Positions 27,271 through 36,252 of a stretch of DNA of 64,000 nt are shown piece after piece. The translations under genes and the position numbers were made by a program. Each line of letters opens with the position of its first letter. Position 1 is the stretch's first letter. The notes under the pieces were generated by a model that worked only from the letters and a program-made list of their open reading frames with translations, was not told the DNA's origin and did not search any database. Source of the stretch: Actinomadura sp. NAK00032 (GTDB lineage: Bacteria; Actinomycetota; Actinomycetes; Streptosporangiales; Streptosporangiaceae); the NCBI RefSeq assembly GCF_013364275.1, contig NZ_CP054932.1:1-64000 (forward strand), given 5' to 3'.

Positions 27271-28341
27271 TCAGTCCTGGTGCGGGAGGTCCCACAGGTG
27301 GAGAGTGGTCTGATCCTTGGAGACCGTGTACCAGGCGTCTTTTCCTGCCGACAGGGGAAACCCCGAGACGGGGAAGGGGTAGACGACTGATCCTCGCAGG
27401 GCCATTGTGCGTGGGTCGACGAGCCAGTGGCGGGGGACCTCCGCGTAGTACTCGGTGCCGACCACGGCGATGTCGTCGTACGGGAACGCCGCTTCGAAGT
27501 CCCAGCGAACACGGTCGTCTCCCGGAGGAGGGGGTACGGCATCCCCGGCGTTCAGTCGGCGCAGTTCCGTGCCGTCTTCCGCCTGGTGGAGATAGAGGGC
27601 CCACTGCCCCGTATCCGTCGTCAGGAAGTGCTCCCCGGACGGACTCACCGCGAGAAAGACCTCCTCGACGAATCGCTCGACGGTGAGCTGCGTACCATCC
27701 CAGCGTCCCCACAGCACGGGCGAACTTTCCTCGCCCTCCGCGATGGACAGCCCCATGTACGCCGGATCGGGGTGAGGAAAGTGGAAGGAGCCGGAACCCA
27801 CGGTCGTCGTCGCGACCCGGGCCAGCAGCGAGCCGTCGGCGGCGTCGAGGACCAGCCATTCCTCCTCGATGTCGTGCCCTGTGTGGCTGCGGACGTGAGC
27901 CCACAGGACCTTGCCGTCGGAGGAGAAGGCGGCCGAGCCGCTGTCGGCGTGGCCGTGGTGGTAATCGTCGGCGTACTCGGAGAACGAAGCATGGGCCGTC
28001 GTGCACACGGCGGCGGACCAGCAACCGTGGCGGATCTCCCACAGCACGGCGCCGGTCGCATCCACGGCACGCAAGGCGTGCACGCCGGCGAACACGGCGA
28101 CATCACCGGCGGGAGAAACCGCCACTGAGCCGTACCGGCGAGGCCACGGCGCGGGAAAGCGGGTCTCCGCCCCCGCCCCCTCCAGGTCGCGGACGGCCAG
28201 TTCGGTGTCCCCGCGCTGCACCAGCAGCCTGCGCCCCGGCCAGTGCAGTACCCGTGGGCCGTCCGCCGAGGCGGGGTCGAGCGGAGCGGCGGCCGTGGCC
28301 AGGAGACGGGCGGCTCCCTCACGGGTGGCGTTGGGTGACAC
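27271..28341 (-). CDS. Beta-propeller-like hypothetical protein
   Basis: 356 aa without signal peptide or membrane segment. Repeating beta-strand units such as RRYGSVAVSPAGDVAVFAGV, SAAFSSDGKVLWAHVRSH and VFLAVSPSGEHFLTTDTGQW recur about every 45 residues, as in WD40 or quinoprotein-like propellers. The C-terminus is KDQTTLHLWDLPHQD. No catalytic motif is seen. Probably a cytoplasmic scaffold or unknown-function protein. Confidence 0.72.
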   Translation of the reverse strand: MSPNATREGAARLLATAAAPLDPASADGPRVLHWPGRRLLVQRGDTELAVRDLEGAGAETRFPAPWPRRYGSVAVSPAGDVAVFAGVHALRAVDATGAVLWEIRHGCWSAAVCTTAHASFSEYADDYHHGHADSGSAAFSSDGKVLWAHVRSHTGHDIEEEWLVLDAADGSLLARVATTTVGSGSFHFPHPDPAYMGLSIAEGEESSPVLWGRWDGTQLTVERFVEEVFLAVSPSGEHFLTTDTGQWALYLHQAEDGTELRRLNAGDAVPPPPGDDRVRWDFEAAFPYDDIAVVGTEYYAEVPRHWLVDPRTMALRGSVVYPFPVSGFPLSAGKDAWYTVSKDQTTLHLWDLPHQD

Positions 28342-28595
28342 GGCCGCATGCTTTCACACCTGCCGGACGGTGCATCCGGCCTGCAAGCGCGCGCTGCCCG
28401 GCCCTTCGCTGAGGACGATGGCCAGAGGGCGGGTCTTCGAGCCAGGCGTACCGGCTCGATCCGCCAACCCGCTCCGCGTCGGCCCGCGAGGAGGATCCGA
28501 CCGGCGGGGCCGTCGGGAGGCTAGGGCAGGAACCCTGCTCGGGGTTTGTGTAAGGCTCCATTGTTAGGCCCGGCTGGGTGGGCGAAGGTGGGTGC

Positions 28596-28820
28596 ATGTG
28601 GTGGTTTGTGCTTGGGTTCTTCGCCGTGCTGTTCGGGTTCGCGTTGGTCTTCGATTACCGACTCCGTCGGCGAGGGCGACGGTTTCAAGGCGGTGCGGCG
28701 TTGACACGGGAGATGCGTGAGAACCGTCGCGACATGCGGGCTTGGGACAGGGGCTCGCAAGGGCACGGTGGAGGGGATCTGTCCTGGACGGACGAGTCCC
28801 GCCGTCGTCGCGGCAAGTGA
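28596..28820 (+). CDS. Small single-pass membrane protein
   Basis: 74 aa: an N-terminal membrane helix (MWWFVLGFFAVLFGFALVF) followed by a strongly basic, polar tail (YRLRRRGRRFQGG and DESRRRRGK). GAAGGTGG precedes the ATG. Convergent with cydC. Function unknown. Confidence 0.6.
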   Translation: MWWFVLGFFAVLFGFALVFDYRLRRRGRRFQGGAALTREMRENRRDMRAWDRGSQGHGGGDLSWTDESRRRRGK

Positions 28821-28830
28821 TCACCCCCTT

Positions 28831-30573
28831 TCAGGCCCTTGGCGCCGCCTTGGTCGGGGTGCGCTCGCGGTTCCAGAGGGAGCGGTAGAGGCCCGGGCGG
28901 GAGATGAGGTCGTCGTGGGTTCCGCGGTCGGCGACGCGGCCCTCGTCGAGGACGATGATCTCGTCGACGGCGTCCAGGCCGGTGAGGCGGTGGGTGACGA
29001 GGAGGGTCGTCCGGCCTTCGGTGGCGGTCAGGAGGTCGGCGGTGAGTTCGTCGGCGGTCGCGATGTCCAGGTGTTCGGCGGGCTCGTCGAGCAGGAGGAT
29101 CGGGAAGTCGGCGAGGAGCGCGCGGGCCAGGGCGATGCGCTGGCGCTGGCCACCGGAGACTTGGGCGCCGTGCTCACCGACGTGGGTGTCGAGCCCGTTC
29201 GGGAGGGAGTCGACCCAGTCGAGGATCCGGGCGCGGCGTAGGGCGTCGCGTAGTTCAGCTTCGGTGGCGCCCGGGCGGGCCAGGCGGATGTTGGCTCCGA
29301 TGGTGGAGTCGAACAGGTGGGCGTCCTGCGCGCATAGGCCGATGACCGTTCGGACGTCGTCGGTGTTGAGCGTGCCTAGGTCGACGCCGTTCAAGGACGC
29401 CTTGCCTGAAGCGGGTTCCAGGAAGCGCAGGAGCACAGAGGTAAGGGTCGTCTTGCCCGAGCCGGACGGCCCCACGATTGCGCAACGGCGGCCTGGTGTC
29501 AGGTCCAGGGAGACGCCGTCGAGGGCGTAGGGGGCGGTCGGTGTCCACCGGGCCCGGAGGTTCTCGACGTTGAGTGTGTAGGGGGACGCCGGGAGCGGGG
29601 CCGGGTCGGCCGGATCCTGGACGGGCGGCTCGGCGTCCAGCACGGCGAAGATCCGCGCGGCGGAGCGGCGGACCCGCTCCAGGTACTGGGCCGCCATCGG
29701 CAGGCCCGCGACGACCTCGAACGCGGCCAGCGGAAGCAGGACGATCACCGCGAGCAGCACCCCGTCGAGCGCGCCCGAGCGGACGGCCGGGACGCCGGCG
29801 GTGAGGGTGGCCCAGACCGCGAGCCCGGCGGCGAGCGCGGAGATGGCCGCGCCGAGGCCGGCGGTGGCGGCGGAGCGGGCGGTGGTGCGGGTGAAGTCGC
29901 GGTCGAGCCGGGCCGCCTCGGCGAGTTGCGCGGGCGCCGCGCCGTAGGCGATGAGTTCGGGGGCGCCCTGGAGGGTGTCGACGATGTGGGAGGTCAGCTC
30001 GCCGCGCAGGTCGGTCGTCCGGCGCTCGGCCCGGCGCGCCATGACGGACGACAGCCACGGCGCGACGACACCGGCGGCCAGCAAGGCGACCAGGAGGATC
30101 AGCCCAGCGGACGGCAGCAGCGCCCAGGCGACCCCCACCGAGGCACCGCCGACGACGGCGGCGACCGTGCACGGCAGCAGGACGCGGAGGAACAGGTCCT
30201 GGACGGCGTCGACGTCCGCGACGAGCCGGTTCAGGAGGTCGCCGCTACGGAACGCTGGCAGCCCGCCGGGCGCGAGCCGCTCCAGCCGTTCGTACACGCG
30301 CGCGCGCAGATCGGCCAGGATGCGGAACGTCGCGTCATGCCCGACGAGACGTTCGAGGTAGCGGAACACACCGCGCCCCAGACCGAACGCACGGACGGCC
30401 ACGATCGCGACCATCAGCATCAGGACGGGCGGGTGCTGCGCCGCACGGGAGATGAGCCACGCGGAGGTCGCCATCAGGGCGACCCCGCTGCCGAGTGCGA
30501 GGGCGCCGAACAGGACAGCGAGGAGGAGCCGTCCCCGGGCGGGCCGCGCCATCTTGATGAGCCGCAGAATCAT
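28831..30573 (-). CDS. cydC: Thiol reductant ABC exporter subunit CydC
   Basis: 580 aa ABC half-transporter that with CydD exports glutathione/cysteine-type thiols or heme-related cargo needed to assemble cytochrome bd. Six membrane helices occupy residues 1-300. The ATPase domain has Walker A GPSGSGKTT, ABC signature VSGGQRQRI and Walker B ILLLDEPAEHLD. GAGGTGG precedes the ATG. Last gene of cydA-cydB-cydD-cydC, 103 nt after cydD; a parS-like site lies in that gap. Confidence 0.95.
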   Translation of the reverse strand: MILRLIKMARPARGRLLLAVLFGALALGSGVALMATSAWLISRAAQHPPVLMLMVAIVAVRAFGLGRGVFRYLERLVGHDATFRILADLRARVYERLERLAPGGLPAFRSGDLLNRLVADVDAVQDLFLRVLLPCTVAAVVGGASVGVAWALLPSAGLILLVALLAAGVVAPWLSSVMARRAERRTTDLRGELTSHIVDTLQGAPELIAYGAAPAQLAEAARLDRDFTRTTARSAATAGLGAAISALAAGLAVWATLTAGVPAVRSGALDGVLLAVIVLLPLAAFEVVAGLPMAAQYLERVRRSAARIFAVLDAEPPVQDPADPAPLPASPYTLNVENLRARWTPTAPYALDGVSLDLTPGRRCAIVGPSGSGKTTLTSVLLRFLEPASGKASLNGVDLGTLNTDDVRTVIGLCAQDAHLFDSTIGANIRLARPGATEAELRDALRRARILDWVDSLPNGLDTHVGEHGAQVSGGQRQRIALARALLADFPILLLDEPAEHLDIATADELTADLLTATEGRTTLLVTHRLTGLDAVDEIIVLDEGRVADRGTHDDLISRPGLYRSLWNRERTPTKAAPRA

Positions 30574-30647
30574 GCCGCCACCTCGCAGTCGAGGGAGGAA
30601 ACGGGACGAACATCGGTGGATCGGGCCGTGCCCCAGGAGCGCCGCGA

Positions 30648-30663
30648 CGTTTCACGTGAATCA
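30648..30663. other. parS-like centromere site for ParB
   Basis: CGTTTCACGTGAATCA matches the bacterial parS consensus TGTTTCACGTGAAACA at 14 of 16 positions, and 13 of 14 in the core GTTTCACGTGAAAC form used in Streptomyces. It lies about 28 kb from oriC, within the range where ParB sites cluster, in the cydD-cydC gap. It is the only copy I noticed in the window. Confidence 0.72.
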
Positions 30664-30676
30664 TGCGCCGCGCGAG

Positions 30677-32326
30677 TCATGCCGGCACCGCCGCCGGGGT
30701 GAGGGTGATCACGCGGTCGGCCAGGGTGGTCAGCGCCGGGCGGTGGGCGACGAGGACGACGGTCCGGCCGGCCTTCAGCCGTTCGACGGCGTCGATGACC
30801 GCGGCCTCGCTCTCCACGTCCAGGTTCGAGGTCGGCTCGTCCAGCAGCAGGAGCGGTGCGTCGCGGAGGAAGGCGCGGGCCAGGGCGAGGCGCTGCCGCT
30901 GGCCCGCGGACAGCCCGGCGCCCCGTTCGCCGAGCGGGGTGTCGAAGCCCGCGGGGAGCGCCTCGATGAACTCCAGCGCGTTCGCGGCCTCGGCGGCGGC
31001 CCGCACGGACGCCATAGACGCCGACGGGCGGCCCAGCCGGATGTTCTCCGCGACCGTCCCGGCGAACAGGTGCGGACGCTGCGGAACCCAGGCGATCTGG
31101 GCGCGCCAGGCGTCCGGCGAGAACTCGGCGAGGTCGTCCCAGTCGGCCAGGACGCGCCCGGAGTCCGGCTGGACGAACCCGAGAAGCACCGACAGCGCGG
31201 TCGACTTCCCGGCGCCGCTCGGCCCGACGAGGGCGACGGTCTCCCCGGGGTGGACGGTCAGCGAGAAGTCCGCGAGCGCGGGCCCCCGGTCGTAGGCGAC
31301 CGTGACGCCCTCCAGCCGGAGCGTCGCGCGGGAGAGGTCGGGGACGTCCGTCCGGTCGCCGGCGGCGGGCAGCGGCGTCTCCAGCACCTCGAAGACGCGG
31401 GCGGCGGCGGTGAGGCCCTCGACGCTCGCGTGGTACTGCGCGCCGACCTGCCGCAGCGGGAGGTACGCCTCCGGCGCGAGGATCAGCACGAGCAGCGCGG
31501 TCTCCAGCCCGAGCCCGCCCTCGACGAGCCGCAGCCCGATCGAGACGGCGACGAGCGCGACCGACAGCGTCGACAGCAGCTCCAGGACGAGCGCCGACAG
31601 GAACGCGATCCGCAGCGTCGACATGGTGGCGCGCCGGTGCCGGTCGGTGACCTCGCGGATCCGGTCCGCCTGGGCCTTCGCCCGGCCGAAGATCTTCAGC
31701 GTGGGCAGCCCGGCGACGACGTCCAGGAAGTGGGCGGCGAGGACGGACAGCGTCCGCCACTGCCGGTCCATCTTCTTCTGGGTGGTGAGCCCGACGAGGA
31801 TCGCGAAGACGGGGATGAGCGGCAGCGTCGCCGCGATCGTGACGGCCGACAGCCAGTCGCCGAGCAGGATCCGGAACCCGACGGCGGCCGGGACGAGCAC
31901 CGCGAGCACGAGTTGCGGCAGGTAGCGGGAGAAGTAGTCGTCGAGCGCGTCGATCCCGCGGGTGGCGAGGGTGGCGAGTTCGCCGCTGCGCTCCCCGGAC
32001 AGCCAGCGCGGGCCGAGGCCCACCGCGCGGGCGAGCAGCCGCCCGCGCAGCTGCGACTTGACCGCGGCGGACGAGCGGTGCGCGGCGACCTCCTGCAGCC
32101 AGGAGACGAGCGTCCGGCCGAGGACGACGGCCAGCAGGAGCAGCAGCGGCGTGCGCAGGTCGGCCAGGGCCGCGCCGTGCAGGAACGCGCGGGTGAGCAT
32201 GTCGGCGAGCAGCGTCGCCTGCGCGATGATCAGCACGGCGGTCGCGGTGCCGAGCGCCACGGACGACAGCAGGAAGACCCGCGTCGTCCGGGCGTACTTC
32301 AGCAGCCGGGGGTCGAGGGGTTTCAC
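30677..32326 (-). CDS. cydD: Thiol reductant ABC exporter subunit CydD
   Basis: 549 aa partner of CydC. The membrane domain spans residues 1-310 (FLLSSVALGTATAVLIIAQA onward). The ATPase domain has Walker A GPSGAGKST, signature LSAGQRQRL and Walker B LLLLDEPTSNLD. Start GTG 32326 overlaps the cydB stop in a GTGA arrangement, indicating translational coupling. The reading frame stays open far upstream through cydB, but homology begins at VKPLDPRLLKYART. Confidence 0.95.
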   Translation of the reverse strand: MKPLDPRLLKYARTTRVFLLSSVALGTATAVLIIAQATLLADMLTRAFLHGAALADLRTPLLLLLAVVLGRTLVSWLQEVAAHRSSAAVKSQLRGRLLARAVGLGPRWLSGERSGELATLATRGIDALDDYFSRYLPQLVLAVLVPAAVGFRILLGDWLSAVTIAATLPLIPVFAILVGLTTQKKMDRQWRTLSVLAAHFLDVVAGLPTLKIFGRAKAQADRIREVTDRHRRATMSTLRIAFLSALVLELLSTLSVALVAVSIGLRLVEGGLGLETALLVLILAPEAYLPLRQVGAQYHASVEGLTAAARVFEVLETPLPAAGDRTDVPDLSRATLRLEGVTVAYDRGPALADFSLTVHPGETVALVGPSGAGKSTALSVLLGFVQPDSGRVLADWDDLAEFSPDAWRAQIAWVPQRPHLFAGTVAENIRLGRPSASMASVRAAAEAANALEFIEALPAGFDTPLGERGAGLSAGQRQRLALARAFLRDAPLLLLDEPTSNLDVESEAAVIDAVERLKAGRTVVLVAHRPALTTLADRVITLTPAAVPA

Positions 32327-33342
32327 CGCACGGCCTCCGGCTTCGGGCGCGCGGCCGGGATGTGGGACGTGCCGATCCGCTTGCGGAACACCCAGTACGT
32401 CCACCCCTGGTAGATCATCACGATCGGGGTGAACACGGCCGCGACCCAGGTCATGATCTTGAGCGTGTAGCCGGTCGACGCGGCGTTCTCCGTGGTGAGG
32501 GTCCCGGATTCCAGGGTGGACGGCATGACGTCCGGGAACAGCGCGGTGAACAGGGTCGCGACGGCGAGCACGATCGCGGCGCCGGTGCCGATGAACGCCC
32601 AGCCCTCGCGCCCGCTCCGGTTGGCGACGGCGGCGAGCACCAGCCCGGCGGCGGCGCCCGCGGCGGTCAGCCAGGTCACCGGCTTGCCGTGCTGCAGCTG
32701 CGTGATCAGCAGGAAGCTCCCGCCGGCGACGATGGCGGCGACGACCGCGAGTTCGGCGATGCGCCGCGCCCGGTAGCGGATGCTCCCGGACGTCTTCAGC
32801 GCCAGGAACACCGCCCCGTGCAGGACGAACAGGATCGTCGTGGTGAGCCCGCCGAGCAGCGCGTACGGGTTCAGCAGGTCGGCGAGCGTCCCCACGAACT
32901 CGTGGTCGGCGTCCAGCGGCACGCCGCGGACGATGTTCGCGAACGCGACGCCCCACAGGAACGCGGGCACGAGGCTGCCCCAGAAGATCGCCTTGTCCCA
33001 GCGGGCCCGCCATCGCGCGTCGTCCTTCTTGCCGCGGTACTCGAACGCGACGCCGCGGATGATCAGCGCCAGCAGGATCAGCAGCAGCGGCAGGTAGAAG
33101 CCGCTGAACAGGGTGGCGTACCACTCGGGGAACGCGGCGAACATGGCGGCGCCGGCGACGATGAACCACACCTCGTTGCCGTCCCAGACGGGCCCGATGG
33201 TGTTGATGACGACGCGGCGCTCGGTGTCGTCGCGGCCGAGGGCGGGCAGCAGCATCCCGACGCCGAAGTCGAACCCCTCCAGGAAGAAGTAGCTCGTCCA
33301 CAGGAAGGCGATGATGATGAACCAGACGGTGGTGAGTTCCAT
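32323..33342 (-). CDS. cydB: Cytochrome bd ubiquinol oxidase subunit II
   Basis: 339 aa integral membrane subunit of the high-affinity bd oxidase, which reduces O2 with quinol electrons without pumping protons. The N-terminus FIIIAFLWTSYFFLEGFDFG and the region VINTIGPVWDGNEVWFIVAG are characteristic, with eight to nine helices overall. It lies 11 nt downstream of cydA and overlaps cydD by 4 nt. Confidence 0.96.
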   Translation of the reverse strand: MELTTVWFIIIAFLWTSYFFLEGFDFGVGMLLPALGRDDTERRVVINTIGPVWDGNEVWFIVAGAAMFAAFPEWYATLFSGFYLPLLLILLALIIRGVAFEYRGKKDDARWRARWDKAIFWGSLVPAFLWGVAFANIVRGVPLDADHEFVGTLADLLNPYALLGGLTTTILFVLHGAVFLALKTSGSIRYRARRIAELAVVAAIVAGGSFLLITQLQHGKPVTWLTAAGAAAGLVLAAVANRSGREGWAFIGTGAAIVLAVATLFTALFPDVMPSTLESGTLTTENAASTGYTLKIMTWVAAVFTPIVMIYQGWTYWVFRKRIGTSHIPAARPKPEAVR

Positions 33343-33353
33343 GGCCGGCTCCC

Positions 33354-34775
33354 TCAGTAAGCGAACGCGAGCGAGCGCTCGGCGTCGGGGTCGGAGTCGT
33401 CGTCATCGGACGGCGGCGGGGGCAGCACCTCGTCCTCCGACGGCGGCCCGGCCTTGGCGTACTTGAGCATCAGCCCGGCCTCGATGACCATGAGGACGGC
33501 GTACAGCGCGGTCAGCGAGACGACGGAGATGAGCATCGAGGTCGGCGACACGCCGGGCGAGACGCTCGAGGTCGTCTTCAGCACCCCGAACACCGACCAG
33601 GGCTGCCGGCCCATCTCGGTGAAGATCCAGCCGGCGGAGTTGCCGATGAAGGGGAGCGCCAGCGACAGCACGCCGATCCGGTACACCCAGGGGTTGGACG
33701 GCAGCCGCCCGCGCCGCAGCAGCCACAGCCCGGCCAGCGAGACCAGCGCGGTGAGCATGCCGACCCCGACCATGATCCGGAAGTTCCAGTAGGCGATCGG
33801 GATGTTCGGCCGGTAGTCGCCGGGCCCGTAGCGGGCCTCCTCGGCCGCCTGGACGTCGTTGATGCCCTTGACCTCGCCGTCGAAGGTGCCGGTGGCGAGG
33901 AACGACAGGACGCGCGGGACCTTGATCCCGAAGATCTCCTCGTCGCCGTCGAGCGTCCCGATGGTGACGACGGAGAAGGACGCGGGCTGCTCGGTCTCGT
34001 AGAGGGCCTCGGCGGCGGCCATCTTCATCGGCTGCTGCTCGGTCATGACCTTGCCCTGGAAGTCGCCGGTGATGGCGACGCCGATCGAGGCGATCGCCGT
34101 GACGGCGAGGGCGAGCTTCAGCGACGGCCGGAAGACCTCGGTGTTCTTGCGGCGGGCGAGGTGCCAGGCGCTGACGCCGGCCATGAACATGCCGCCGGTG
34201 ACGAACGCCGCCGTGATCGTGTGCGGGAACGCGACGAGCTGCGTCGAGTTGGTCAGCACGGCCCAGAAGTCGGTGAGGACGGCCCGTCCGGACTCCTCGT
34301 CGATCCGGTAGCCGACGGGGTGCTGCATCCACGAGTTCGCGGAGAGGATGAAGTACGCCGACAGCAGCGTCCCGATGTGGACGATCCAGATGCAGGCGTT
34401 GTGGAGCTTGGCGTTCAGCCGGTCCCAGCCGAAGATCCACAGGCCGAGGAAGGTCGACTCGACGAAGAAGGCGAGCAGCCCCTCGATGGCGAGCGGCGCC
34501 CCGAAGATGTCCCCGACGAAGCGGGAGTAGTCACTCCAGTTCATCCCGAACTGGAACTCCTGCACGATGCCGGTGACGATGCCCATCGCGAAGTTGATCA
34601 GGAAGAGCTTGCCCCAGAACTTGGTGGCGCGCAGGTACTTCGTCTTGCCCGTGCGCAGCCAGGCCGTCTCCAGGATGGCGACGAGCGCGGACAGCCCGAT
34701 CGTCAGCGGGACGAAGAAGAAGTGGTAGACGGTGGTGATCCCGAACTGCCACCGTGCGATGTCGACCGAGTCCAT
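33354..34775 (-). CDS. cydA: Cytochrome bd ubiquinol oxidase subunit I
   Basis: 473 aa heme-bearing subunit. His18 in TTVYHFFFVPLTIG corresponds to the first heme ligand. Other hallmarks are MGIVTGIVQEFQFGMNWSDY, FGAPLAIEGLLAFFVESTFL, and GRQPWSVFGVLKT near the C-terminus. The quinol (Q) loop is of the short type common in Gram-positive bacteria. GGAGAGG lies upstream of ATG 34775. A duplicated dyad just upstream (34803-34857) probably controls the operon. Confidence 0.97.
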   Translation of the reverse strand: MDSVDIARWQFGITTVYHFFFVPLTIGLSALVAILETAWLRTGKTKYLRATKFWGKLFLINFAMGIVTGIVQEFQFGMNWSDYSRFVGDIFGAPLAIEGLLAFFVESTFLGLWIFGWDRLNAKLHNACIWIVHIGTLLSAYFILSANSWMQHPVGYRIDEESGRAVLTDFWAVLTNSTQLVAFPHTITAAFVTGGMFMAGVSAWHLARRKNTEVFRPSLKLALAVTAIASIGVAITGDFQGKVMTEQQPMKMAAAEALYETEQPASFSVVTIGTLDGDEEIFGIKVPRVLSFLATGTFDGEVKGINDVQAAEEARYGPGDYRPNIPIAYWNFRIMVGVGMLTALVSLAGLWLLRRGRLPSNPWVYRIGVLSLALPFIGNSAGWIFTEMGRQPWSVFGVLKTTSSVSPGVSPTSMLISVVSLTALYAVLMVIEAGLMLKYAKAGPPSEDEVLPPPPSDDDDSDPDAERSLAFAY

Positions 34776-34802
34776 GGCGCGTGATGCCTCTCCGGGCTCT
34801 TC

Positions 34803-34857
34803 TACTACAAGCCGTAGTACTACTTCCCGTCAGACATACTACGGGCTGTAGTACTAC
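34803..34857 (-). promoter_or_regulatory. Duplicated dyad operator upstream of cydA
   Basis: TACTAC-N5-GTAGTA occurs twice, at 34803-34819 and 34837-34853. Each copy is extended by CTAC to give two direct copies of TACTAC-N5-GTAGTACTAC. Centres are 34 bp apart. Read on the coding strand, a -10-like TAGTAT (34836-34841) overlaps the distal copy. This fits repression of cydABDC by a dimeric regulator. The dyad resembles BlaI/CopY-type operators rather than Rex sites; the regulator is not identified. Confidence 0.72.
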
Positions 34858-34869
34858 GGCATGTCGTAA

Positions 34870-34927
34870 CGTCCCTCACACGGGAGGGACGGCCCGTGAG
34901 GCCCGTCCGGAGCGTCGCCCCGGACGG
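34870..34927. terminator. Two adjacent hairpins between the guanidine cluster and cydA
   Basis: CGTCCCTC (34870-34877) pairs with GAGGGACG (34884-34891), and CCGTCCGG (34903-34910) pairs with CCGGACGG (34920-34927). They lie downstream of the nine-gene operon that ends at 34969 and upstream of the cydA operator, so they probably terminate the operon. No T tract is present. Confidence 0.5.
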
Positions 34928-34968
34928 CCCCACCGCACGTCATCGGCCGGGCACGCGGGCCCGCCGCG

Positions 34969-36252
34969 TCAGTAGTGGAAGGCCGAGGTCACCCTCGCGC
35001 CGGGCGCGCCCAGGTTGACGACGGATCCCGCACCGGACGGGACGGCCCGGCAGAACGCGCCCCCGTAGCCGTCCGGGAAGACGAACAGCCCCCAGACGCT
35101 CAGCCAGTCCTCGACCGCGCCGGTCTCCGCGTTCAGCATCCGCTCCGGCACCGGGACGACGCGGCGCTGGACGATGTAGTCCCCCTTCAGGCACGCGGCG
35201 ACCGTCTCGGCCCATTCCCGGTCGGTCTCCTCCCAGCCCGCGCGGATGCCCTGGCCCGACAGCCCCGCGAAAGGCTTGAGGATCAACTGCTCCCGTTCGG
35301 CCCGGACCTGGTCGGCCAGCTCCGGGGTGAGGGTCCGCGTCCACGGCAGGATCCGGTCGATCAGGGCGTTCTCGTCCGCGGTGAACTCGGCGCGCGCCTC
35401 GGGATCGGACACCATGGCCATGCAGCTCTTGTAGGAGAACATGGACGCCGTCAACGGGGTCCACAGGACGACGTGGCCGTCCGAGTGGGCGCGCATGACG
35501 GCCTCGGCGGGCTCGTCGTTGCGGGGATCCCGGGCGATCTGGTGGGCGGAGAAGTAGCGCAGGACGAGGTCGAGCTTGCGGCCCTGAAGGTAGAGCCGTC
35601 CGTCCCTGACCTCCACCTGGCCCAGCTCGCCCAGAAGCAGTTCGACGCCGTACCGCTTCATGGTCTCCTGGAAGGACCGGTGCAGGGACTCGTACGCCGC
35701 CATGCCGCCGACGGCCTCCAGCGTCGCGACGACGGGCGCCTCCTTCCCCGTCGCCCGGACGAACTGGCGCGCGATGGCGGCCGGGGTGTCGACGGTGCCG
35801 AGCCCGTGCTCGCCGGCGAACTCCGCGAACCGCTCGTCGGCGAGCAGGGCGCGGTTGACCTCGCTGATGTCGACACCGCCCAGCTCGCTGCCGAGGTTGA
35901 ACTCCAGCAGCCGGAACCGGGACCCGTCGTCGTACAGGTCGGCCCGCCCGTACAGGACCGGCTCCCCGTCGAACTGGGTGAGCAGGGCGGTACGGCGCGC
36001 GTCCGCGCCGATCGCCGCGCAGAACCGGCGGCGGTCGCCGTCGAACAGGCGCTCCGGCAGGGACGCCATCAGCCGGAACAGTCCGGCGAGGTCGTCCGCG
36101 GCCTGGCGCGTCCGGTCCTCGGGGGCGAAGAGGGGGCGGGTCCCCAGGTACTTCCGCCATGCCTCGCCGAACAGCGGCGGCAGTTCGGCCCTGGAGACGG
36201 CGTCGCGGAGGGGGCCGTCCTCGCAGGCGTCCAGGTAGGCGCGGGTCACCAT
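34969..36252 (-). CDS. Circularly permuted ATP-grasp-type ligase
   Basis: 427 aa. The order of elements fits the circularly permuted ATP-grasp/glutathionylspermidine-synthase-like group: an early FRLLEFNLGSELGGVDISEV (acidic metal-binding segment) and a late REQLILKPFAGLSGQGIRAGW (ATP-binding lysine loop), then DYIVQRRVVPVP and WGLFVFPDGYGGAFCRAVP. Such enzymes activate a carboxylate with ATP and form an amide or peptide bond. Last gene of the operon; its ATG overlaps the preceding stop by one base (TGATG). Substrate unknown. Presumed to condense a guanidino amino acid made by the cluster. Confidence 0.8.
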   Translation of the reverse strand: MVTRAYLDACEDGPLRDAVSRAELPPLFGEAWRKYLGTRPLFAPEDRTRQAADDLAGLFRLMASLPERLFDGDRRRFCAAIGADARRTALLTQFDGEPVLYGRADLYDDGSRFRLLEFNLGSELGGVDISEVNRALLADERFAEFAGEHGLGTVDTPAAIARQFVRATGKEAPVVATLEAVGGMAAYESLHRSFQETMKRYGVELLLGELGQVEVRDGRLYLQGRKLDLVLRYFSAHQIARDPRNDEPAEAVMRAHSDGHVVLWTPLTASMFSYKSCMAMVSDPEARAEFTADENALIDRILPWTRTLTPELADQVRAEREQLILKPFAGLSGQGIRAGWEETDREWAETVAACLKGDYIVQRRVVPVPERMLNAETGAVEDWLSVWGLFVFPDGYGGAFCRAVPSGAGSVVNLGAPGARVTSAFHY

